Of a stretch of DNA of 36,917 nt, positions 1 through 9,452 are shown one piece after another. The DNA comes from Desulforamulus aquiferis. GTDB taxonomy: Bacteria > Bacillota > Desulfotomaculia > Desulfotomaculales > Desulfotomaculaceae. Both the position numbers and the translations under genes were made by a program. A model generated the notes under the pieces. It made no database searches, was not told the DNA's origin, and was given only the letters and a program-made list of their open reading frames with translations. The DNA lies in assembly GCA_004143605.1 (NCBI GenBank), contig AWVY01000003.1:1-36917 (forward strand), given 5' to 3'. Within the stretch, counting starts at the first letter, position 1. The number at the start of each line of letters is the position of its first letter.

Positions 1-4
1 ATTT

Positions 5-76
5 ACAAGACTAAAAAAATGTCTTGCCCATGACTATATTTTTATCATTCACAAGACAATTGTCGCAAATGCGACA
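5..76. promoter_or_regulatory. Cluster of palindromic candidate operators upstream of the DASS transporter
   Basis: Three symmetric elements lie in the 180 bases before the first gene. TGTCGCA-AA-TGCGACA (61-76) is a perfect dyad that also fits the TGT-N10-ACA layout of sites bound by sigma-54 enhancer-binding proteins. CAAGAC (6-11) and GTCTTG (21-26) form a perfect 6-base inverted repeat around an A-run. ACAAGAC occurs twice (5-11 and 51-57), and GACAATTGTC (55-64) is itself a palindrome. I do not find a convincing -24/-12 promoter downstream, so the type of regulator is open. Confidence 0.4.
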
Positions 77-183
77 GTAATGTGTCATCCCTCTGGTGTA
101 TTCATATCGCTATTAAAGATAGAATTTAATCAGTAAGATCTTACGAAAATGGTTGGTACACTAGATGATTGGGAGGAGAAAAA

Positions 184-1680
184 ATGGCTACAGAATTGGG
201 CCAACAGGCATCGGAAAAAAATGCCTTGAATAGAACTTCCTGTAATGAAGCAGCAGCAACCAATAAGTGGGCGCTCCCTGGCTTCATTCTATCCTGGGTT
301 GTATTTTTTGCAATTCTAACTCTAATTCCTACATCTGAAACCCTAAAACCGAAGGGAGGTCTGCTTTAGCAGTAATGGGCTGGGCAACTACCATTTGGCT
401 AACGGTGGATTGCCCCTAAGTATCTCTGGCTTAGGGATTCCCTTTTTACTAATTTTGACTAACGCCGTTCCTAAAATACCTGAGCCTTTAATGGCTTTAC
501 TACCAATGTAACTTTTTTGATACTAGGGTGTTTTATCTTAGCAGCTGTAATGCAAACCACTGGTTTAGACAGGAGAATTGCCCTGGGCATTGTTTCTAAG
601 GTTAAGCCAAAGGTGGGCAGTGTATTAAGGGGTATTATTGGAGCGCATCTTGTTACTGCAATCCTAGTCCCGGCAACAAATGCACGGGGAGCGGTATTCT
701 TACCGATTATTCAAGGTTTAAACAACCTTTTTCCAAAGGACGGGGAAGGTGCTAGGGCTAGAAAAGCCATGACCATGATCGGTATCGGCTTTGCTGCCCT
801 AGCCTCCGGTGTGATGCTCCTGCATAGTCACATGTCAAACGTTATTGTAGCTCAAACCATTAACCAAGCAGTCAAACAGGATGTTATTACCTGGGGTACC
901 TGGGCTTGGATGAACTGGCCTTTGTTAGGTGTACTGGTAATCATATATTACTGGGTCAACTGGGTTTTAAAAACCAAGAATATCGAAGTGCCTGGAGGTA
1001 TGACTGAGGTCATTCGTCAGAGGAATGAGATGGGTAAAATGACGAGGACTGAATGGATTGTACTTGGAGTTTTCTCGCTGGCAATTGTGATGTGGGCTAC
1101 TGAAAGTATTCATGGCTATCAAATGGCGATAGTAGCTATTGCTGCAGTGATGGTGTTATTCATCCCAGGACTAACTAATCTTTCATGGAAGAAAGTGCAG
1201 TCTAACACCATTTGGGGAACCTGGCTGCTCTTGTGTGGTTCTCTCTCTCTGGTTAGTGCTTTTAGTAAGACGGGTGTTGATGATTGGCTCGCCTCTTATC
1301 TGGCAAGTGTTGCTCCCGCTTGGGGTTGGATAGGCATTTGTTTGTTCGTAGCTATTCTTATTCAAATTCTTCGGCTTGGCATAGTAAGCAACGTAGCTGC
1401 AGTTACACTAATGGCTCCCATTGTAGCGGCCATGGCACCAAAACTAGGCTTAAACACAGTTGCCTTTACCATGATGATACTTAACATCGATAGCTACGCT
1501 TTCATATTACCGATTTCGGTTACGGCTTGTCTTATTGCTTATGGTACAGAGGAATTCACTTTTATGGAGTTTGTTAAAACTGGTGCTCCGTTAACCTTAA
1601 TGATTATTCTTTACAATGTTCTCATCATGCTTCCCTGGTACGCCTTTACCGGATATCCCATCTGGGTGCCCATTAACTAA
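184..1680 (+). CDS. DASS/SLC13-family anion (dicarboxylate/sulfate-type) transporter, frameshifted in this sequence
   Basis: Inner-membrane secondary transporter of about 499 residues once repaired, a normal length for the divalent anion:Na+ symporter family. It has many hydrophobic segments, an N-terminal hydrophilic tail of about 30 residues, a conserved stretch VPATNARGAVFLPI near 710 and a C-terminal SNVAAVTLMAPI stretch near 1390. The ATG at 184 is chosen because GGGAGGAG (171-178) sits 5 bases before it. Three single-base losses (near 350, 414 and 495) break the first third and together restore the original frame. It directly precedes the AprA-like gene, so it probably imports or exports that enzyme's anionic substrate or product. 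The substrate cannot be told from sequence. Confidence 0.8.
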
Positions 1681-1706
1681 AATGATTATTGACAAGGAGG
1701 GATCAT

Positions 1707-3469
1707 ATGGCTAGAGAAAGTTTGTTTAAGTCCATTGAAAAAGTTGAAAAGGTCTATATCGATACCGACATTTTGATTATCGGTGCAGGCAATGCCGGCT
1801 GCTTTGCAGGAATTGAAGCCAAACGTATCAACCCGGAGGTAAAAGTCACCTTCATGGAAAAGGCCCACATTGATCGAAGCGGCTGTTTGGCCGGTGGTAT
1901 GGATGCCATTAATACCTATATTAAAAAGGGTCGAACCATTGAGGATTTTGTTCGCTGGAGTCGTTCCCAGGCTGGTGGGCTGCTGCGTGAAGATCTAACC
2001 ATAACTATGGCGGAGGTTCTAAACAAGCCATAGAAGAATGGGAAGAATGGGGTATGCCTATAAAATATGAAGAAGATGGCGAGGAATATAAGACTCGCGG
2101 CAAATGGGATATTACCATCAGCGGCTCGGAAATGAAGGTTATTTTAGCCAAGAAGACCCTAGAGGCCGGTTGTGATGTGCTAAACCATGTGGTAACTACT
2201 AACTATTTGTTAGATGGGGATAAGGTAATTGGTGCCATCGGTTTCGGAATCAGGGATGGCAAAGTTTATATTGTACAGGCTAAGGCAACTATAATCGCCA
2301 CTGGCGGGGCCGCTGGATTATATAAACCCTATCAAAATGATGGTCACGACAGTCATCACCAGCTCTGGTATTCTCCCTTTAACGTCGGTACAGGATTTGC
2401 CATGGGAATTCGCGCCGGAGCAGAAATGACCACCTTTGAAATGCGTTGGTGTGCCACCAGAACCAAAGACTTTAACGGGCCTATCGATACCATTTCTGTA
2501 GGCTACAAGACCCCTATGATCAATTGTAAAGGGGAAGAAATACTTAAAACCCGTTATGCTCACCTGGGTGGAGATGCAGCTCCACGTTTTATTAGAGCAA
2601 ATTTGCCTATGGATGAATGGCGTGAGGGCCGAGGGCCTTGTTTTGTAGATACTACCAATATGACACCTGAACAAATTCATGATATGAAGGTTGACTATTT
2701 AAATGAGCGTCCAAGTTACGTATTATTTTTAGCCAGCAGGGCTCAGGACTTGACCAAGGATCCCATCGAGATTTACGGCTCCGATCCCTATATCGTAGGT
2801 GGGCATACCGCCAGTGGTTACTGGGTTGATGTGAAAAGGGCCACCACTATACCAGGACTTTACGCCTGTGGAGATGTGGCTGGAGGAACACCTAATAAAT
2901 TCGTGGGTGGTTGTGCGGCGGAGGGCTTACTGGCAGCTAGAGCCGCTGTAGAATTTGTAGCTGGCAAAGTTGATGCAGGCTATGTTAATCAAGAACAGGT
3001 TGAACAGGAAATTGACAGGATTTTTGCACCGGGCATTCGTCAAATGCTGGTAGGCGAAGGGGTAAAACCTGGTGAGATGGAGGAAAGGCTGCAACGCTTA
3101 ATGGATGAATATGCTGGTGGAGTACACCAGTTCTTCCGTATGAACAGGGAGGGTCTTCAGTATGCACTGCGACATCTAAAAATATTAAAGGAACAGGTCA
3201 AATATCTTGTAGCTAATGATCTTCATGAATTAATGGAAGCCCATGGTGTAATTGATAGAATTGATGTTGCGGAGGTACTGGTACATCACTTGATGTATCG
3301 TGAGGAGACCAGATGGCCTGGTTGGCAAACCAGGGCTGATTTTCCCGAAAAGAATGATGAAAAGTTTGATTGCTTTGTAAATTCCCGTAAAAATACTGAC
3401 ACAGGGGAAGTGGAAATGTTTACTCGGCCCTACGAGCAAATTATCCCTGGTGATCGCTTAAAGCTCTAG
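1707..3469 (+). CDS. AprA-like FAD-dependent reductase (fumarate reductase/adenylylsulfate reductase alpha family), one frameshift
   Basis: Flavoprotein of about 587 residues after repair. The FAD-binding GAGNAG is at residues 26-31, followed by the HIDRSGCLAGGMDAIN segment. A second dinucleotide-fold stretch (ATIIATGGAAGLYKP) is coded near 2287, and the C-terminal FAD signature (GLYACGDVAGG...FVGGCAAEG) near 2860-2930. The overall plan resembles the alpha subunit of dissimilatory adenylylsulfate reductase more than classical fumarate reductase. The start follows AAGGAGG (1694-1700). One base is missing from the A-run near 2022; adding it gives ...VLKQAIEEWEEWG and joins the two halves. It is followed 18 bases later by an AprB-like ferredoxin, the usual partner. 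No sulfate adenylyltransferase or Qmo genes are present, so a true role in sulfate reduction is uncertain. Confidence 0.75.
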
Positions 3470-3487
3470 GAAGAAGGAGGTAAGAAT

Positions 3488-3790
3488 ATGCCACCCGTGA
3501 TTAATGTAGAAAAGTGTATTGGCTGCGGAAAATGTGAAATTTGTCCTGGTGATTTAATGGAAGTAAATGAGTCTACTAAAAAGCTTTTGTCGTACAAGCA
3601 GGGATTGCTGGGATTGCATGGCCTGTACCAAGGCTTGCCCCACAGGAGCAATAGAGACAAAAATACCTATCAATTGGGATATTATCCAGCCAAGCTGATA
3701 CCTAAAATGGGCAATAAACAGATAGAATGGACTTTAATAGACATTAATGGAAAGGTCGAAAGGTTCATTGTTAAAACCCATAATAAATAA
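3488..3790 (+). CDS. AprB-like ferredoxin with two [4Fe-4S] motifs, frameshifted in the middle
   Basis: Small iron-sulfur protein of about 101 residues, probably the electron-transfer partner of the preceding flavoprotein. The first cluster motif is CIGCGKCEICP, one residue shorter between the third and fourth Cys than the usual CxxCxxCxxxCP. The second motif, CWDCMACTKACP, lies in another frame at about 3604-3640. It becomes readable if single bases are restored near 3584, 3590 and 3667; three losses add to one codon, so both ends share a frame. The C-terminal tail (YYPAKLIPKMGNKQIEW) is typical of AprB-like proteins. GGAGG at 3476-3480 precedes the ATG. Confidence 0.72.
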   Translation: MPPVINVEKCIGCGKCEICPGDLMEVNESTKKLLSYKQGLLGLHGLYQGLPHRSNRDKNTYQLGYYPAKLIPKMGNKQIEWTLIDINGKVERFIVKTHNK

Positions 3791-3801
3791 GGAAGTTACT
3801 C

Positions 3802-3834
3802 AAAAGCTCACCCTATGGTGAGTTTTTGTTTTTT
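3802..3834 (+). terminator. Intrinsic terminator after the AprAB-like module
   Basis: CTCACC (3807-3812), loop CTAT, GGTGAG (3817-3822), then TTTTTGTTTTTT. Flanking A and T bases extend the stem. It separates the transporter/AprAB-like operon from the ABC exporter. Confidence 0.85.
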
Positions 3835-3923
3835 AAAAAAGGAATAATAATTACAGCTAGCTAATACGGCTGCTAACTAAAAGGGAATGTGGCTAAAGTA
3901 AGAAACTGAAAGGAAGCTGGGAA

Positions 3924-4776
3924 ATGATAAAAGTAGCAAAACTGGGCTTTAAATATAAAGGAAACCATGGGTTGGTAGTGAAAAATATCAACTTCCAGGT
4001 GGAAAAGGGTGAAATATTTGGATTCTTAGGTCCAAGCGGAGCCGGCAAAAGTACCACCCAGAAAGTCTTAATTGGATTATTAAAGAACTATCAAGGCAGT
4101 GTAAAGGTATTTGATAAGGATCTCGGTGAATGGGGTAAGAACTATTATGAAAAATCGGTGTTTCCTTTGAATTGCCGAACCACTATCAAAAACTAACTGC
4201 CCTGGAGAATCTACAGTTTTTCCAATCTCTTTATAATGTCAGAACGGAAGACCCGTTAAAATTGCTGGAGGGGGTAGGGCTAAGGGGGATGCCAACACAA
4301 AGGTTGCGAAGTTCTCCAAAGGTATGCAGATGAGATTGAACTTTGTGCGGGCCCTTTTGCATAGGCCCAATTTAATATTTATGGATGAGCCAACCTCCGG
4401 CATTGACCCTGTTAATGGCCGAAAAATTAAAGACCTAATCCTAGAGCAAAAAAGCAGAGGTAACACTATCTTTCTTACAACCCATAATATGAATGTTGCG
4501 GAGGAGTTATGTGACCGGGTTGCCTTCATAGTAGACGGAGAAATAGTACTGGAGGATTCTCCCCAAAGGCTTAAGATTCAATACGGACAAAGGATAGTTT
4601 CGGTAGGCTACTTGAAGGAACAAAGTATTGTCCACGAGGATTTTCCCATGGAGGATTTGGGTAACAATGAACATTTTCTTAAGCTATTAAGGACTGAAGC
4701 TATTCAAACCATTCATAGTAAGGAATCCACCTTTGAGGAAATCTTTATTAAGGTTACCGGGAGGAAATTAATATGA
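3924..4776 (+). CDS. ABC transporter ATP-binding protein (ABC-2 exporter), two frameshifts
   Basis: Cytoplasmic ATPase of about 284 residues after repair. Walker A GPSGAGKST is at residues 36-44. The signature is degenerate (FSKGMQ, near 4315), and Walker B plus D-loop (FMDEPTSGIDP) is near 4378. The H-loop His is in TTHNMN. Missing bases in the A-run near 4152 and the G-run near 4287 split it into three pieces. The stop overlaps the next start as ATGA (4773-4776), so it is translationally coupled to the two permeases. The gene set resembles exporters annotated as fluoroquinolone exporters, but that name says nothing firm about substrate here. Confidence 0.85.
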
Positions 4777-5480
4777 ATCCGCTTGCATCAATGCTGAGGA
4801 TGGATTTTCAATTACAATGGAGGTATGGCTTTTACTATGCAGCTATGGTAATAACCCTGGTCTGGATTGCTCTGTTAAACTTCATACCGGAGCCTTTTAT
4901 TGAAATGGCTATTATAGTGGCTATATTTACTGACCTTGCTATTGTTGGTTTTTACTTTATTGCCGGGCAGGTAATTTTTGAAAAGACGGAAAAAACCCTT
5001 TATGCCCTAGTGGTTACACCAATAGAGTTTAAGCATTATTTGACATCCAAATTGGCATCTCTTTCCTTCTTAGCACTAATCATTAGTGTGGTTGTTCTGT
5101 TATTTACCTATGGTTGGCATTTAAATATGGCCCTTTTTATCCTAGGGGTAATCTCCATGTCATTAGTTTCCTTGCTGGTAGGAGCAATTGCCATAGCACC
5201 CTTCAGGTCCATCAGCACCTTTATTCTCCCATCTCAATTTTATTTGATGATTCTGGGTTTGCCCCTTTTAGAATATTTTGGACTATTAAAAAGTCCCCTT
5301 TTTTATTTACTGCCCACCCAGGGGGCGGTTGTGTTTCTGATTGCCAGCTTTGGTTCGGTGGAAACCCGGGAGTTGATTTTTGCCCTTTTAAATCAGGTAT
5401 TATGGATTGTAATATTAATTTGGATTTCAGGGATTATGTTTGAAAGGTTTATTGTTGCCGGAAATGGAGGGGCGAAATGA
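4773..5480 (+). CDS. ABC-2 type transporter permease 1
   Basis: Intact membrane protein of 235 residues with about six hydrophobic segments. A cytoplasmic loop contains FEKTEKTLYALVVTPIEFK, a pattern typical of ABC-2 permeases of the fluoroquinolone-export type (a TLxALxVTP loop). It overlaps the ATPase gene upstream and the second permease downstream, both by four bases (ATGA). It should form the membrane channel with the next gene product. The transported compound is not evident. Confidence 0.8.
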   Translation: MNPLASMLRMDFQLQWRYGFYYAAMVITLVWIALLNFIPEPFIEMAIIVAIFTDLAIVGFYFIAGQVIFEKTEKTLYALVVTPIEFKHYLTSKLASLSFLALIISVVVLLFTYGWHLNMALFILGVISMSLVSLLVGAIAIAPFRSISTFILPSQFYLMILGLPLLEYFGLLKSPLFYLLPTQGAVVFLIASFGSVETRELIFALLNQVLWIVILIWISGIMFERFIVAGNGGAK

Positions 5481-6211
5481 GTTATTTTAAAGCCTTTATG
5501 GTTAATGACTTTAAAAATATTGGCCGGGATTCCTTACTTTTATTTATGCTTTTTATGCCCTGGCTGCTAGTCATATTAATGAGAAGCCTGATTCCGGTGA
5601 TTGGGCAATGGCTATTTAGTAATTACCAGTTTATCCTTCAACCATATTACCCCCTTATAATAGGTGTTTTTATTATCCTGCAAATACCTATGATTTTTGG
5701 TTTGGTCTTTGGTTTCTTGCTGCTTGATGATAGGGATGATAGGGTGCTTACTGCACTGCAGGTGACACCGGTTGCAGTGGGGGGGTATGCCTTATATCGT
5801 TTTGTTAGTATTGTTTTGCTTAGCATTATCTATATCATGCTAGCAATACCTCTAACTGGTCTAGCACAAGTACCGCTGTCATTTTCCATTGCAGCAGCGG
5901 CCTTGTTGGGTAGTTTTTTTGCAGTGTTTGTTATGCTGCTGTTAATAAGCCTGGCTGACAATAAGGTTGAGGGATTGGCCATTATGAAGGGAATGGGCTT
6001 TATTTTGCTCGGCCCGGTGGCAGCTTATTTCATTGACTCCAAGTGGCAGCTGCTGCTGGGTATATTGCCAAGTTATTGGCCTGCTAAGGCCTATTGGCTG
6101 ATCAGTGATGGTCAAGAATCCTGGCCCTATCTTGCTGCAGGGTTTGTTTACATGTCCCTGATTTTAGTTTGGCTCACAAGAAGATTTCAAGAAAAACTAG
6201 GTCAATTATAG
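5477..6211 (+). CDS. ABC-2 type transporter permease 2
   Basis: Intact membrane protein of 244 residues with about six transmembrane segments and the same loop signature (DDRDDRVLTALQVTPV) as the preceding permease, so the two are likely a heterodimeric channel. The start overlaps the upstream stop (ATGA), with GGAGGGG immediately before. A PrcB-like lipoprotein gene follows after 86 bases and may belong to the same transcript. Confidence 0.8.
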   Translation: MSYFKAFMVNDFKNIGRDSLLLFMLFMPWLLVILMRSLIPVIGQWLFSNYQFILQPYYPLIIGVFIILQIPMIFGLVFGFLLLDDRDDRVLTALQVTPVAVGGYALYRFVSIVLLSIIYIMLAIPLTGLAQVPLSFSIAAAALLGSFFAVFVMLLLISLADNKVEGLAIMKGMGFILLGPVAAYFIDSKWQLLLGILPSYWPAKAYWLISDGQESWPYLAAGFVYMSLILVWLTRRFQEKLGQL

Positions 6212-6297
6212 AAATTTATGTAGAAATAGATGTGAAACAAATCCTTAGGTTTCCCGTCTTATTTATGAAAGGAATCTTAAGAAGGGAGACCATGATT

Positions 6298-6971
6298 ATG
6301 AGAAAGCTGATTTCACTTATGATCATAGTTATTATGAGCTTAGCTATCTTTAGTGGATGTTCCAAGAAAGAAGATACACCATCCTATACTAATATAAGCT
6401 TTCAAAAAATCACCGATTCAGAAGTGCCCTATGCCGTGGAAAGGGTGGCAGAATACAAGGCATTAAGGGATATGCAGTATGGCAGGAAGGGGAAAATTAT
6501 TTCCTCATGGTAAGCTCAGGGGAAAAACCCACAGGCGGATATGACATTGATATAAAATCCATTGAGGATGGCGAAGGGGTTACTCAAGTATTGGTAAAGG
6601 AAACCGTTCCTGGAAAGGACTCCATGAATACCACCGCCTTAACCTACCCATACGTCATTGTTAAATTTAAAGGAACAACAGGTAAGTTTAGGATTGTTAA
6701 TGAGGATGGGGAGGTATTTGCTACACTCAACGATAAACCGGCGGAGTCCAAGATCAAGCCCGGTGAAATTTTTGAGGGTACAGGAACATATAATGGTCAG
6801 ATAGATTCCAATTCCATTGAAATAGAGGTTAACGGTGAGGCCAGGGCCTTTATGATTTACGACGTAAAAGACCAGCTGGCAAATATCAGCGAGGGAGAGC
6901 GGGTTAGTATCAGTTACTATAAAAATGAAAATGGGCAGTTAATGGTGATTAGTTTGGAAAAGTTTGATTAG
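6298..6971 (+). CDS. Lipoprotein with PrcB-like C-terminal domain, one frameshift
   Basis: Exported lipoprotein of about 224 residues after repair. The signal peptide ends in the lipobox IFSGC with the lipidated Cys at residue 21. A stretch reading NYFLMVSSGEKPTGGYDIDI spans about 6496-6555 and is the hallmark of the PrcB C-terminal domain found in secreted Firmicutes proteins. The remaining part (GEIFEGTGTYNGQIDSNSIE) looks like a small beta domain. One C is missing near 6490 (GGCCAGG read as GGCAGG). The ATG at 6298 is preferred over that at 6292 because of the distance to AAGGGAG (6282-6288). Its function is unknown; its position suggests a cell-surface partner of the exporter. Confidence 0.6.
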
Positions 6972-6978
6972 CAAAAGT

Positions 6979-7002
6979 AAGGGGGGCAAAAGCCCTTCTT
7001 AT
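6979..7002 (+). terminator. Probable terminator after the lipoprotein gene
   Basis: AAGGGGGGC (6979-6987), loop AAAA, GCCCTTCTT (6992-7000) form a nine-pair stem including two G-U pairs. The U-tract after it is short, so termination may be partial. Confidence 0.55.
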
Positions 7003-7024
7003 TTGCTTTAATAATCAAAAGGTC

Positions 7025-7059
7025 AATTTCCTCATATGAGCAATAATTTAGAGGAAATT
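7025..7059. repeat. Inverted repeat upstream of the DUF4870 gene
   Basis: AATTTCCTC (7025-7033) and GAGGAAATT (7051-7059) are exact reverse complements around a 17-base loop, which starts with part of the palindrome CTCATATGAG (7031-7040). It could be an operator or a leader stem; nothing decides which. Confidence 0.4.
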
Positions 7060-7146
7060 TTCTGTGTGAGGAGAATATCCATGATTGTAGTAATATAATG
7101 GGAAAAATGGTTCGCTAAATATACTCCATTAGAGAGGAGGGGTCAG

Positions 7147-7545
7147 ATGTCTTCGGGAAATCAGGAGAGAACTTGGGCTATGTTTTGTCATCTAGGTGGA
7201 TTTTGCGGCTATTTTATACCCCTGGGAAATATCATTGTGCCCCTGGTTTTGTGGCTAATTAAAAGGGAAGAATACCCATTTGTCAATGAACATGGAAAGG
7301 AAGCATTAAATTTTAATATTTCCATGCTCATATACGCCATTGTTTCTGCTGTTTTAGCCTTTGTTTTAGTTGGTTTTCTGCTAATTGGTATACTTTTTAT
7401 TTTCCATATTGTTGTCATTATTAAGGCTACCATGGCGGCCAATAAGGGTGATTATTATAGTTACCCCCTTACCATCAGGTTTTATAAAGAAAACAGCACC
7501 CGCCCAAGTTTGTTGGAGGTGCTGTTTTTGTTCTCTCACTTCTAA
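7147..7545 (+). CDS. DUF4870 (Tic20-like) small membrane protein; 3' end probably misread
   Basis: Membrane protein with three hydrophobic segments and the conserved DUF4870 features: CHLGGF near the start, FVNEHGKEALNFNISM in the middle and YPLTIRF at the end. The ATG follows AGGAGGGG. As written, the frame continues through a strong terminator hairpin to 7545. Family members normally stop just after YPLTIRF. Restoring one T in the T-run at 7480-7483 would give a TAA at 7485-7487, directly before the hairpin, and a protein of about 113 residues. The family's role is unknown. Confidence 0.7.
   Translation: MSSGNQERTWAMFCHLGGFCGYFIPLGNIIVPLVLWLIKREEYPFVNEHGKEALNFNISMLIYAIVSAVLAFVLVGFLLIGILFIFHIVVIIKATMAANKGDYYSYPLTIRFYKENSTRPSLLEVLFLFSHF
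7492..7529. terminator. Bidirectional terminator between DUF4870 and the chemotaxis receptor
   Basis: AACAGCACC (7492-7500) pairs with GGTGCTGTT (7518-7526), followed on the plus strand by TTTG. On the minus strand it is followed by TTTCTTTATAAAA. It lies between two convergent genes and can serve both. Confidence 0.8.
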
Positions 7546-7546
7546 T

Positions 7547-9140
7547 CTAAACTTTAAACTTCCCAACCAGTTTTTCTAACTCAGTTGACATCTCAGACAA
7601 GGTGCTTACGGATGCGGAAATCTCTTGCATAGATGCAGTTTGCTCCTCGGTTGATGCAGCCACATTTTCAATTCCGGCATTGACCTCTTGTACAGAGGCG
7701 GCAATATTTTGAACCTTGCCGTTTAATTCTCGAACAATGTTAATTATCTCTTCAAACCTTATTCCCACGTCTGTTACAATATTGCTGCCCTGTGCAACCT
7801 TTTGATTACCCAGGTTCATGGCTTGAAGGGCATTGCTGGATTGTGCATCAACGTCCTGAATTAACTGTTTAATTTCTGTGGAGGAGAGGGCAGATTGTTC
7901 TGCTAGCTTCCTTACCTCCTCGGCAACCACAGCAAAACCCCGGCCACTTTCACCGGCCCTGGCGGCTTCAATGGCTGCGTTGAGAGCCAGGAGATTAGTT
8001 TGTTCGGCAATTTGTGTGATAATTCTACGAACTGATTTATTTTTCCTGTAGCTGTGCTTAAGGCACCTAGGGCAATACTTACTTCATTTACTGCCGAAGC
8101 AATTTCTTGCATTTGGTTATTTACCAAAGCTATATCATTCTGCCCCTTGTCTGCCAGATCAGAAGCCAACTCAGTTTGTGTAGAGGCATCCTGGGTGATA
8201 TGTGTTATATTATCTATGGTTACAGCAATCTGATTAATGCTTGATGCATTCTCAGATGCACCCACCGAGGTTTGCTGAGCGCTGGCATTAAGCTGCTCGG
8301 CGGTATCGGATACCGATATAGCCTTGTTCCCAATGTTTTTAACAAGCTCCCTGGTATTACTAATCATTTGTTTAAAGGATTCGGACAGAGTACCTATTTC
8401 ATCCTTTGAACTAGCTTTTACTTCGGCAGTTAAATCACCGGAGGAGGCATTTTTTGCTGAAACTACTAACTGATTAATTGGAAGTGTGATAAGTCGATTT
8501 AGCCAATAGCCTAACCCCATGGCCAATAGTATACAGACACCAATAACTATTAGGAATAAATTTTTTGATGCAGCTACAATTTCGTCAGCTTGTTTGTTCT
8601 TTGAAGCAACAAGATTATCTTTAGTTTTTACAAGCTCGCCTAATAAATTGTTGGATTCAGTAAAAGAGATTATTTCAATATTTAGTGTGTGGTTGGAGAG
8701 CTCTTCCCAAACCTGGTCATTCTTCTCCAATTTATTTAACCTGTGGAATTCCTCATGATCACTGTACACTTTTCAAATTTGGGTATAAACTCGTTCCAGA
8801 GCCTTAATTCCTCATCTGTTTTAGGGAGATTTTCATAAATAGCCCGGGCCTCCTTGCCCATTTCTTCAGCAGCGCTACACCTTTCCCTCTGTTCTTGCCG
8901 CTCTGCCTCTGTCATCCTGGGGTTAAGCATGGCAAACTCTGTACTGAACATGGCGATTTGAGATTCCTTTAACATGGTAAGGGCTTGTACACCGGGTAAA
9001 GTAATTGTGGAGACCTCATCAAAATTATTTGAGATATCTGAGATTCCTTTGTAACCCACCGCCCCTAAAAAAACTACCAGGGATACAATAATTGCAAAGG
9101 ATAATAATAGCTTTGCTCTAATTTTTAAATTTTTTAACAT
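7547..9140 (-). CDS. Methyl-accepting chemotaxis protein, two frameshifts
   Basis: Transmembrane chemoreceptor of about 531 residues after repair. Order: short cytoplasmic start, first membrane helix ([20 protein letters not shown]), a 4-helix-bundle-type sensor domain, second membrane helix ([18 protein letters not shown], near 8570-8510), HAMP domain, and a signalling domain whose hairpin tip reads [20 protein letters not shown] (about 8010-7950). Single A losses near 8770 and 8035 split it into three frames. The start at 9140 is chosen because GGAGTG lies 6-7 bases upstream. It should signal to CheA/CheW; the ligand is unknown. It stands alone as a transcription unit. Confidence 0.85.
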
Positions 9141-9370
9141 TATATACACTCCATCTTTGATATAATCGGAAATAGTTAACAAAATATTCTTGAAATTACA
9201 GCTTCACCTCCTTTTATTTAACTTCTGGGTAATAAAAGAATATTTGTATTAGTTTATATAAATTTGTCGAATTTTACAATATCAGTTTATATTTTGGATT
9301 AGTTATATTGAGAATTCATATATTTTCCTAATTATTATAGAAGCTATCATTTAAAGCAGAAGGCAGGAAA
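9141..9370. other. AT-rich region upstream of the chemotaxis receptor
   Basis: No gene is seen. On the minus strand there is a strong Shine-Dalgarno-like AAGGAGGTG (9205-9213), but no sensible reading frame follows it. A CCGATTAT stretch (minus strand, near 9168) is vaguely like the -10 box of motility sigma factor promoters, without a clear -35 partner. Confidence 0.35.
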
Positions 9371-9407
9371 CAAAAAGAGCAGTCATTACCATAAAGCTAA
9401 TAACTGC
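9371..9407 (-). terminator. Terminator of the DUF502 gene (minus strand)
   Basis: Read on the minus strand: GCAGTTATTA (9407-9398), a nine-base loop, TAATGACTGC (9388-9379), then TCTTTTTG. Stem of ten pairs with one G-U pair, in the right place just after the DUF502 stop. Confidence 0.8.
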
Positions 9408-9452
9408 TTAATATATGAAAGGGCAAAGGACTATAGCTTTTGGCTTACTCCT

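Noticed and set aside
149..170. Sigma-54 promoter (TTGGTACACTAGATGATT) before the DASS gene
   Set aside because: The -12 element lacks the GC pair and the transcript would start inside the ribosome site.
1707..3469. Calling the flavoprotein true dissimilatory adenylylsulfate reductase (aprA)
   Set aside because: Only family-level resemblance is visible, with no sat or qmo genes; the substrate residues cannot be checked without an alignment.
9205..9213. Strong ribosome site on the minus strand suggesting an extra small gene before the chemotaxis receptor
   Set aside because: The only following frame is GTG-AAG-CTG-TAA; no coding potential. The receptor has its own GGAGTG nearer its ATG.
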